A stretch of DNA of 64,000 bases, taken from Pseudoips prasinana. Lineage: Eukaryota; Arthropoda; Insecta; Lepidoptera; Nolidae. Made by a program: the position numbers and the translations under genes. How positions within the stretch are numbered: position 1 is the stretch's first letter; every line of letters begins with the position of its first letter. This document shows, piece after piece, positions 54,098 to 62,361 of this stretch. The notes beneath the pieces are model-generated. The model saw nothing but the letters and a program-made list of their open reading frames with translations, searched no databases and had not been told where the DNA came from. Where the stretch lies: contig OX621246.1 of assembly GCA_951640165.1 (NCBI GenBank), positions 9,511,001 to 9,575,000 of the forward strand, given 5' to 3'.

Positions 54098-54457
54098 GTG
54101 CGCGCGCATCGTAAAAATTCACTCTCATCATTTTTCTCCATCGCGACAAAAGGAGTATTACTTCAAAAATTCTTTAAACCTAAACCTACGAAGTCGTTCA
54201 AAAGTTACAGCTCTGATTTATTAATTATATTAGTGAATATCCCTTCGCACGCAATATTTCCGCAGAAATTAAATTTAGTATATTACGCTATAGTGGCATA
54301 TATAGTGATCACGAAGGGGAGTACTAATAATATACGTATAAATCACCTTCAACATCCACCCAACAATAAATTAATTATCAGTATACGTATAAAATTCATT
54401 GTATCAGAACGTGGTTGTTCCACAACAAATCATTTTAGTAAAACAACATTAAACTGA
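54098..54457 (+). other. Unassigned open frame (119 codons), probably chance
   Basis: The longest frame in the right part of the window that is not tied to a repeat. It opens with GTG, is rich in Lys, Ser, Ile and Asn, and has one hydrophobic stretch (LLIILVNI, residues about 41-48). No domain, signal or ribosome context supports it, and its composition follows the AT-rich DNA. Confidence 0.15.
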
Positions 54458-54766
54458 ACCCTCCCTTCGACTCAATTATCTGGATTAATTAACCGAGTGG
54501 AGTGGAAATAATAATAAAGGTATTGTTATCATAGCTAGTTCAATGTTTGTAAAGCTTAGAAAATTTAATTAAAGATGAACGCACGCTTTGTAGGTAGTCG
54601 CAATTAAATCTACCGTCAAAGGTTGAGAGTTTGTAAGGAATTTTCCATGATTTTGTTGTAGAGTTGTTTCTTGTTATAGTGTTTTTGAATCTCATGTTTG
54701 TTTAAATTAAATTGGTGAGTTAAATTTTACATAAGTTGTATTGATTAAAAATACAGTATAAAAAAT
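54458..54766. other. No recognised feature
   Basis: AT-rich. Confidence 0.4.
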
Positions 54767-54767
54767 A

Positions 54768-54900
54768 CTAGCTGCGCCTCGCGGTGTTATCTGCAGTTAC
54801 GTAGTTATGTAGGACATTCTTCACGTTCCATATCCAGATCCATAACATGCCATTCAATTGACCTTCTCTAAAACCAATTAAGTATATACAACTTAAAGCT
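54768..54900 (-). mobile_element. Helitron-like 3' end, decayed
   Basis: The minus strand ends CTGCAGATAACACCGCGAGG, CGCAGCTAG|T. The hairpin is partly eroded. The rest does not match the other copies here, so it may be another subfamily. Confidence 0.5.
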
Positions 54901-54964
54901 ATATATAGTTTTGTTTGTTTATACAAAACGACATTTAACGTGAACCAGTCAGAGAACTGTAACT

Positions 54965-55045
54965 TTCACTACTTGGGTAGAGCGTAGTGCATTTGCGGCC
55001 ACGTTTTGCGCGTTTGATCCTCGCTCAAGCAAACGTTAAAAAATT
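54965..55045 (+). mobile_element. tRNA-like SINE head, single copy
   Basis: TTGGGTAGAGCGTAGTGC (A-box-like), then GCGTTTGATCCTCGC (B-box-like) about 35 bases on. The spacing fits a tRNA-derived SINE. No second copy is seen in the window. Confidence 0.45.
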
Positions 55046-55477
55046 GTGAGTCCATAATTATTATATTTCTAAAAGCCCAGGTAATACACATGAATTTGCT
55101 TCGTGTGTTTTCTTTTATATCTATATTTTTTTACTTTCACGAGTTACAGAATCAAGTCAAGTTAGTCCTACAAATCTCAAAGAACTATATATACTATTTG
55201 AAACGTAGAAAGGATTTTCATAAAACGATGCTTATAACCATTTTGATAAGACTAGTTTTTATTTAAAAAATCTACATTAAAAACTGATTCAATTTGGAGC
55301 CACAATATGGGATCCGATACACAAACGTAGGCGTCTATAACACGCATTTTAAAATCGGTACATTTAAACGGGAATTACGATTTACGAAAGTATAAAATGA
55401 ATTACCTGCTGCGGTGTTTCCCCAGCGCTACGACATGTCCTTCTTTAAACAAGGTTTAAAAAGAGTATTAATCTCAT
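55046..55477. other. No recognised feature
   Basis: AT-rich. Confidence 0.4.
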
Positions 55478-55590
55478 GGTAGGCAGGGGTTTGCTGTGCC
55501 CCCTGGCATTGCGAATGTCCATGAGCAGCGGTTACCACTTATCATCAGGTGGTCCGCTGGCTCGTCTGCCTCCAAAAGCAATAAAAAAAG
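55478..55590 (-). repeat. Dispersed repeat family G, copy 2
   Basis: GTAGGCAGGGGTTTGCTGTG, GTCCATGAGCAGCGGTTACC, ACTTATCATCAGGTGGTCCG, TCGTCTGCCTCC, followed by an A-rich end. Matches 60095-60250. Confidence 0.6.
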
Positions 55591-56259
55591 AAAAACAACA
55601 AATATTGGAGTGTTGCCTAACTCTATCAATTTTTTTTATTTTATTATTTTAGTGCTTGCGGTGCAAGCAACGCACGTGTCTCCAAAACTGACGGATTAAA
55701 AAAACGATTGACATTTTTAAATTGCTACTTCCAATTGGGATTTACTATGTACGAACATATACCCAAACAAACACTTCTAACCTATACTACTCCTTTTAAA
55801 ATCGGTACATCCAACTGAGTTACGTTGTACAAACAGATGCACAAACGTAGTATTGGGACCTACGGTGTACAAATAGATACACAAACCTAGGCTTTTAACC
55901 AATTACACGCTTTTATAAATCGATACATCCAATTGTGAGTTACGATGTACGAACAGATACAAAGACAATAAGATCTAAAGTGATAACACGCCTTTTTATG
56001 CCGAGGGTTAAAGAAACGTTGGAATAAGGAAAAGATATCGTATCTAAAAATCAAAACGTGATTACTGGAATAGGGGAACAGGAAAAGTTAGTTCGAAACC
56101 CGATTCAGTACAAATGGCCGCGTATCGGGATAAGTTAATTCCGCCTTTATTGAGTAACGGGGCATCGTGAGGAGAAATTGATGGGAATCGACCACAAAGT
56201 CAGTTTATTCCATGAATTTGGTTCAGTGGTTGCATTTCATAATTTTGTTTTAATATTTT
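55591..56259. other. No recognised feature; irregular spaced repeats at about 55690-55960
   Basis: Related phrases recur (ACAAACGTAG, AATCGGTACATCCAA, GAGTTACGATGTACGAACAG) at loose spacing, suggesting an old, decayed tandem array of about 70-80 bp units. Confidence 0.4.
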
Positions 56260-56726
56260 TTTTTCTTCGCAAGTTAATGTGGGCGCATGCAAAACTAACC
56301 TGTTAAAGGTCGAAAGAGCGCAAAGAGCGGTATTAAAAGTTAGTTTATCGCTGCCTTTTCAATTCCCCACTGCTGAATTATATAAACTCGCGGATGTGCT
56401 TACAGTGCGGCAACTGTACTTGCTAAACACTATTTTAAAACAACACTCTCTCACAAAATTCACTCCCTTACTTAACAATAACAAACGGCTCAAACATAAA
56501 GTCTGCTTGTCGGATAAACAGTGGACTACCAAGTTCTCAAACAACTTCTTTGGTTTTTTAGGCGGATACTTATATAATAAGATAAATAAGTTGCTTACTG
56601 TGTATCCCCTAACTAAATTTAAATGTAAGCAGATTCTTACAACATGGCTCAAGTCTTTGAACTACGAAGATACGGAAAACGTGCTTAATGTAGGCTCTTA
56701 GATAAATAAATTATAAATTATAAAAC

Positions 56727-56777
<51 letters not shown>

Positions 56778-57031
56778 TCACACACGCGCACACACATACA
56801 CACACATAAACGCACTTACACACACAGATATTTATGCTCTGATTAATAAATTAGTTAAGGTTAAACTTTGTCCAGTGTCTGGAGAGGCTGGTAATCTGTC
56901 ATACAGGTCTCCTTGTACGGATACCAGTCTCTCACATAGATAGATTATCGAACTGATGTATTAATTAGAATAATATGTACCTACTCTGTAATCTGTGTGA
57001 GAGAACAATAAATAAATTATTATTATTATTA
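56260..57031 (+). pseudogene. 5'-truncated LINE tail: ORF2 C-terminus, 3' UTR and (ATT)n tail
   Basis: The frame 56279-56701 (140 aa, first codon GTG, so not a true start) encodes GACKTNLLKVERAQRAVLKV, FPTAELYKLADVLTVRQLYL and LNTILKQHSL. LKxERAQRAVLKV...FPTxELY...VLTVRQLYLLxxILKxH is typical of the last ORF2 segment in lepidopteran CR1-like LINEs. After the stop comes a (CA)n tract (56729-56828), 3' UTR sequence, AATAAA near 57006 and an ATT-repeat tail ending near 57031. No frameshift is evident, so it may be a fairly recent copy, cut at about 56260. No reverse transcriptase domain remains. Confidence 0.85.
56729..56828. repeat. (CA)n microsatellite, compound
   Basis: About 21 pure CA units, then interrupted CA/CG units to about 56828. 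It lies in the 3' UTR of the LINE copy. Confidence 0.95.
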
Positions 57032-57044
57032 ATGTTAAAACTTG

Positions 57045-57135
57045 AACATAGACTCACGCCTGTTTTCCATAGGGGTAGGCAAACACAACTGACTTCCATT
57101 TGTTACGATCCTTGCACACCTCTTTCGCCTCAAAA
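57045..57135 (-). pseudogene. LINE I C-terminal scrap
   Basis: ACTCACGCCTGTTTTCCATA, GGGGTAGGC and CTTCCATTTGTTACGATCC, CACACCTCTTTCGCCTC are the complement of the YPYGKQA-ending tail at 45.77 kb. About 90 bp. Confidence 0.7.
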
Positions 57136-57207
57136 CTTGAAACCTTATTTATATTAAGTAATAGCTAAATAGTGAAATTAAGATTTAATGTCCTATAAGT
57201 TGTTTCT

Positions 57208-57385
57208 CCATCATCATCATTATATCAGCTGAAAGACGCCCACTGCTGGACAAAGGCCTCCCCAAAGATTTCCTCAATTGCCGGTCTTGCGCTACCTGCA
57301 TCCAGCGGTTTTCAGCGGCCTTCACCAGATCATCGGTCTATCTTGCAGGGGGCTCCCAACGCTTCGTCTTCCAGTTCGTTCTCGT
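57208..57385 (-). pseudogene. LINE II (RTE-like) C-terminal fragment
   Basis: Plus-strand landmarks CATCATCATCATTATATCAG, GCCCACTGCTGGACAAAGGC, ATTGCCGGTCTTGCGCTACC, GCATCCAGCGGTTTTCAGCG, CTTCGTCTTCCAGTTCG. This is the complement of an RTE-like ORF2 end with its tail. Confidence 0.8.
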
Positions 57386-57761
57386 TCCTTCACCAACTTT
57401 CTGCCACAGTTGTTTCTTATTTATTTATATCATAGCCTTATTTGTATTATAGCCTATATTGTAAATAAATCATTTAAGGGATACAAAATTTATTGCTTAT
57501 ATTAAACAATGTTGAAAGCCAAACTCGAGGTTTAAAATCATGTTCGTTACCTTATTTCACATCATAACGTGCCTTTACGGGTCTACTTCCAGTTTTGTGG
57601 AGTAATAAACAAAACAAAATAAGAATCTAAGTCTATTTGTACTATTAAGGTTCTATTGTCAAAAAACACTGTGAATATGTTTGACAAGGTCAAATTGACA
57701 AGTCTTTAATATGACTTTTTAATGTCAACAGTCTTACTAGAAGACTATAGGTTAAAGACTT
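57386..57761. other. No recognised feature
   Basis: AT-rich; nothing recognised. Confidence 0.4.
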
Positions 57762-57897
57762 AGAATATTAATCTCCTCTCAGTTTGACAATGTGTATGTG
57801 TTTGAATGGGATTTATTTGCATATTTTTAAGAATATTAATCACCTCTCAGTTTGACAATGTGTATGTGTTTGAATGGGATTTGTTTGCATATTTTTA
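57762..57897. repeat. Tandem duplication, two 68-bp units
   Basis: The units at 57762-57829 and 57830-57897 differ at two positions (TCTCC/TCACC and TTTATTTGC/TTTGTTTGC). Confidence 0.95.
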
Positions 57898-58640
57898 CTA
57901 CTTTAATTTGATACTAATAAAATATTAGCTTTTGCATTAATTCTCCATTTACAATACAATACATAAAGGAGTTAAATAATACAATATAAAGTTTTTGTTT
58001 CACTTGTGTACATAACAAAAAATATAAAAAATCATCTGTCAAACTATAAACTTTTTTGCTGGTGTCCTGACAGCTCTCGCTTTTTCATTTGTCTCGTAGA
58101 TGTCAGTACAGTCTCTGAAAGCTGGTCTTTATGGCATAAGCAGTAGGTGCGATTTTCGTAGTGCAAGTGTTTCCACAGACGTAGCGACTGTACCAAAGAA
58201 TCTCTGTGTGTCCCACGTATCCAATGAAACGACCTCCGCGATGAAGGATTATTGAATTCATTCCTCTTAATGTCAAAGAGCTCTTTTATTTGACGTCTGA
58301 GGATTGAAAGGCCTCCTTCCTATATACGACATATACAATCAAAGTCAATCAAATTGTATTCCAGGATACGTATAAATTTTCTACCTTTTTTTTCATATAG
58401 GATAAACAGATTATTTATTAATAAATGGGCTCTTAAAATGACATTTATAGACTTCCGGGCTAATAATATGTGTACCTAAAATGTTGTCACATAAAAAAAA
58501 ATTTATATAGCCTCTGAAAATAATAAGATTATTACCTACCAAATCAAATATCGATATGATCAGTCTAATTATGACATTTGAATAAATGAAAAACTTTTTA
58601 AAACGAGAAAATGGTTCAAACTACGAAGATTCCATAAAAC
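57898..58640. other. No recognised feature
   Basis: Mixed composition, no gene or repeat recognised. Confidence 0.35.
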
Positions 58641-58710
58641 AGCAAAGTTGTGATTGAAGAACTTATGGAATTTGGCCAAATTTCATAAGTTCTTTGATCG
58701 CAACTTTGCT
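58641..58710. repeat. Inverted repeat, 33-bp arms, 4-base loop
   Basis: Left AGCAAAGTTGTGATTGAAGA, ACTTATGGAATTT; loop GGCC; right AAATTTCATAAGTTCTTTGA, TCGCAACTTTGCT. Four mismatches. Confidence 0.9.
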
Positions 58711-59049
58711 TACTCCTATCAATAACCTCCGACCCTTAATCGAACGAGTTGCTACCTCTCAGCATAATTCCATGAAGCGTCAAATGCATAGGACGTGTAT
58801 AAAATGATGCTTTCGTACGTCGATTGACGTTTACTGTATCACTGGACCATAGAATCTATAAACTAAGTAGACGTGCTAGAGGAGAGTGTTTTTATTTATT
58901 TATACATTATTTGGTATGGTAAGTGCTATAATTAGTGCGGCTGGTGCTTAAAAAAGGAAAACCTGCGCTATAAGCACCAGCACCTTCCAATTTAATTATT
59001 TAATACGGCTGGATGGTTAGCGGTTACTGTAGGCGGTAGGCAACATAAA
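58711..59049. other. Mostly unrecognised, with an 11-bp palindrome near 58939-58985
   Basis: GCTGGTGCTTA and TAAGCACCAGC are complementary around a 25-base centre. Confidence 0.4.
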
Positions 59050-59130
59050 TCGAATCAAATCGTTTATTAGCAAAACACAGATTATAAGTGCTGGTAAATA
59101 CACAAAAATTAAATTATAGAAATTAAATGT
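59050..59130 (-). mobile_element. Possible LINE 3' end with a GATTT/GATTC tail
   Basis: On the minus strand: ATTTACCAGCACTTATAATC, GTTTTGCTAATAAACGATT, then GATTCGATTT units. AATAAA with a pentamer tail fits a LINE 3' end. Confidence 0.4.
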
Positions 59131-59689
59131 CTCGCATTATTTACATTATGTGTTTGAATGGGAGCTTGAGTGTGTGTGGATAGGTGAGTGCGGGTGTAAT
59201 GATTGCATGTGTGCAAGTGTGTGTAAGTGTTGTAATAATGTATAATAGTGTGCATGTACTTTGTTTGTTATTTTTTTTTGCTAGACGGATTGTCCAAAAC
59301 CCCCCTTATACGGGGAAACAGTGAACGTCAGTTTGAAAGAAAAAATATGTGGGGCAGTCTTTGCGTATACATTGCCGATACATTTGAAACTATTTTTTGC
59401 ACTTCTTACCAAATAGTCTATAATATAATATAGTTTATAACTCATGGGAATCGTGACGTGACAATGGCGTGAATTTCACGCTTGTTTACCCAAAAGTACA
59501 CATATACACTCAGTATACATAGAGGTATAGCTCATGGGAAGCGTCACGTGACGATGACGCGATTTCCATGATTGTTGTTGAACCAAAAAGTGCCCAACGC
59601 GCCTAAAGAAGTTTTAACTTCACAAATTCGTTGTTGTGTTTAGGTATCCAAAAGGTTCTAATAAAGTTGGTCAAATGTTCGTTCGTTCG
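59131..59689. other. GT-rich patch then unrecognised
   Basis: About 59150-59250 is rich in GTGT. A block near 59445-59480 (CTCATGGGAATCGTGACGTG) recurs at about 59531-59565 (CTCATGGGAAGCGTCACGTG), giving a loose repeat of about 85 bp. Confidence 0.45.
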
Positions 59690-59692
59690 ACT

Positions 59693-59876
59693 GCACGTGT
59701 GGTGCAGTGGCTTAGACAGTCCGCTTCGAGTCCCGCGCCGGACAACTATTTGTGTGACCCATAAATAGTTGTTCTGAGTCTGGATGTAATTGGTGTCCGT
59801 CTATTATATGTTTGTAAAGTACCCCGCGACACAGGGATTACAGTCCCTAGTGCGGGTGCTGCCTTTAAAAAAGTGT
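59693..59876 (+). mobile_element. tRNA-derived SINE, family B
   Basis: GCACGTGTGGTGCAGTGGC (A box), a shortened B-box side (TTCGAGTCCCGCGCCGG), TTTGTGTGACCCATAAATAG, TAAAGTACCCCGCGACACAG, AGTGCGGGTGCTGCC and an A run. About 12 bases between the A and B boxes are missing compared with the copy at 61.47 kb. Confidence 0.85.
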
Positions 59877-59912
59877 TGGATAAATAATAAATTGTTGGTA
59901 TGGCAAGTAATT

Positions 59913-59992
59913 TAGTGCCGAATAAATATAAAATATTAAAAGAAAAGGACACTAGCCATTTCTTTTAATAAATTTATAATTATTCGGCACTA
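59913..59992. repeat. Imperfect inverted repeat, about 34-bp arms
   Basis: Left TAGTGCCGAATAAATATAAA, ATATTAAAAGAAA; spacer of about 11; right TTTCTTTTAATAAATTTAT, AATTATTCGGCACTA. It starts about 35 bp after the SINE. Confidence 0.8.
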
Positions 59993-60090
59993 TAAAATGT
60001 AGAAAACTATCAGTAACTAAGAACTTAATTCAAAAAATAATACTATTGATAGATGAATAGATAGATTATACTTATTATTATTGTATATAT

Positions 60091-60252
60091 AGGTCGCCAG
60101 AGCTCATTGGGGTGGGGGGGAAGGGTCAGCAACACTTGTATGCTGACTCTTAAAGGCCGGCAACGCACCCGCGACTCCTCTGGTGTTGCGAGTGTCCATG
60201 AGCGGCGGTGATCACTTACCATCAGGTGACCCACTTGCTCGTTTGTCGACAT
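60091..60252 (-). repeat. Dispersed repeat family G, best copy
   Basis: AGGTCGCCAGAGCTCATTGG, a GGTGGGGGGG run, GCTGACTCTTAAAGGCCGGC, AACGCACCCGCGACTCCTCT, GGTGTTGCGAGTGTCCATGA, GCGGCGGTGATCACTTACC, ATCAGGTGACCCACTTGCTC. GC-rich within AT-rich DNA. No clear ends or coding frame; class unknown to me. Confidence 0.7.
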
Positions 60253-61467
60253 CTGACATAAAAAAATATATATATATATAATACATTATCTTAATATAAG
60301 CAAATACAAATACAATCGGCGTATTATTGATTCGTAGCAATATTTTTTTAAGGAGTTATGCAGAAAGAGGTTACGATAACAAATTAAAAATATTTATAGC
60401 AATAACACGTGTTACTTTAAAGGAACTTTGAAACTACTGTACTGTAGTGTAACAATTAAATATTTATTAAAACACTTTGATCAAGTACAATAAATATAAT
60501 CTAGCGACAACCAGGTCTCTTGACATGACAACTCCTAGCGCCCTCTAGAATAAAATGCAACTCATTCGGTTCGACTACCTGTCAAACGTCACGGCTTTCC
60601 ACATAAATAAATATTTAGTCGTTTTTATTTAAACAAATACTATCAAGCCTAACATAAATAATGAACCCAGAATACTAGTAGCTTTGCCGCCCTCCATGGC
60701 AATGCTTATCTGTTGTGATATTCATTAGTTTAGTCGATACAATAAGAACTACACTTATTTTATAAATTATATCATACATTTTCCTGTAAAATATATATGA
60801 TCCTGTGACAGTCAGAGAAATTACATTAAGATTGTCTAGAGCTTCAAAAACAAAGGGATATACAATTTTTAAGCGAAGCTAATGTCTGTGAATCTAATAT
60901 TTATAGAAAAAGTTGTCACGTAAACAAACTTCTCGAGATAAAGAACTCAAGATTTTTGTTGTACACTCGCTCCAAAAACTAACTGGTGCTCAGCAAAAGA
61001 AATTTTCGAGAGCTATGAATTTTTCATTGAATATTCAAAAGGCAAATTTGAAGAAAGTTGAAATAAACAAGAGGCATCTTTGGCAGCACTCAAAGTAAGG
61101 AAATGTAATATTACTAGAGTTGCAATATATTAAAATTTGTGGGTAGTCTGGGAATGAACGGCGTAATTAATATCAAGTTTGCGATAAATTATGGTGGTGG
61201 ATAGCGGATTTTACTCGTATAACGAATTTCAACCTTAATTGCATTATTTTAAAGTGCGTTTCCTATTGTTTATGAGAGTGAAAGATGGCTTTTGTAAAAT
61301 TAGAATGCAAAGCTGAAAGATTTTTCTCGCAGGTTATAGCGACTTTAATAACCGTTAATGTCTTACTGTATTTATATTCTGTATCTTTGACTACCTCTTT
61401 GGTTAAGCAGTAGCGTAATCAACAGATCGAAGAAGGGCCTAGATTTAGATACTGTGTCAGAGAAAAA
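60253..61467. other. No recognised feature
   Basis: AT-rich. A 61-residue Lys-rich frame at 60913-61098 has no known motif. Confidence 0.35.
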
Positions 61468-61670
61468 CGTAGTGAGGCGCAGCGGCTAAGACAGTCACCT
61501 CGCCGCTTCGTGTCGTGGGTTTGAGTCCCGCACCGGCCAACTATTTGTGTGACCCATAAATAGTTGTTCTGAGTCTGGATGGACTTTGTGTCCGTCTATT
61601 ATATGTTTGTAAAGTACCCCGCGACACAGGGATTATATTCCCTAGAGCGGGCGTTATCTTTAAAAAAAAT
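61468..61670 (+). mobile_element. tRNA-derived SINE, family B (full copy)
   Basis: GTAGTGAGGCGCAGCGGC (A box), GTCGTGGGTTTGAGTCCCGC (B box), TTTGTGTGACCCATAAATAG, TGTTCTGAGTCTGGATGGAC, TAAAGTACCCCGCGACACAG, AGAGCGGGCGTTATC and an A tail. Essentially complete, about 200 bp. Confidence 0.9.
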
Positions 61671-62017
61671 TAGTATAGTGGTTTTCGTACTAAGAAACCG
61701 CTTAGTAGAAAATTCACACGTACACTTCGTAGTGACATTAGTGCTTCATCTGACTTCTTAAACACGAAGTGACGGAAATATAATATTTCCTGACAGTTGG
61801 CTAGTCTTAATTGACATAGGGTGCGGTGCCGAAATGCGTCTAATAACACTTTGACACGTCTCGGAAAACGACCTGCTACCACCAAACTGATGGATTAATT
61901 CAGCAGTGTCGGTACCATGAAACAAACTTCCGCCGTCTAAATTTGTTTCGGAGGAGTTTAACTTAGTGCTGTTTTGAAGAAATAACCAATGAAACATAAA
62001 TAAGTGTAAAATGAAAA
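61671..62017. other. No recognised feature
   Basis: Nothing recognised. Confidence 0.4.
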
Positions 62018-62361
62018 CCGGCCAAGTGCGAGTCGCACTCGCGCACGAAGGGTTTCGTACCATTATCTATAAAAACGAGCAAAAAATTTACGTTTGTTGT
62101 ATGGGTTACCCCGTACTTTTTTTATATTTTTTTGTTATAGCGGCAATATAAATACATCATCTGTAAAAATTTCAACTGTAATTATCTATATAAGTATATA
62201 TTTACAAAAAAAAGTTGTATATGTAGTATATTAGTTATCTGGTTTCCATAGTACAAACTCTGCTTAGTTTGGGATCAGAGGCCGTGTTTGAATAATGTTC
62301 CAAGATATTATTATTAGTAATAGGGTCCCGTTTTACCCTTTGGGTACGGAACTCTAAAAAA
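62018..62361 (+). mobile_element. Dispersed repeat family K, interrupted by a SINE
   Basis: Starts CCGGCCAAGTGCGAGTCGC, ACTCGCGCACGAAGGGTTTC and ends AGTAATAGGGTCCCGTTTTA, GGTACGGAACTCTAAAAA. A family A SINE 3' portion replaces the middle (62181-62315). Compare 35319-35587. Confidence 0.75.
62181..62315 (+). mobile_element. tRNA-derived SINE, family A, 3' part nested in family K
   Basis: ATTATCTATATAAGTATATA, TATCTGGTTTCCATAGTAC, AAACTCTGCTTAGTTTGGGA, TAATGTTCCAAGATATT and an ATT tail. The tRNA-like head is missing (5'-truncated insertion). Confidence 0.8.

Noticed and set aside
58990..59040. Another copy of repeat family G
   Set aside because: Only a short, loose match (GGTTAGCGGTTACTGTAGGC); too weak to call.
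59693..59760. tRNA gene on the plus strand
   Set aside because: The A and B boxes are too close and the cloverleaf does not close; the SINE family B body follows directly.
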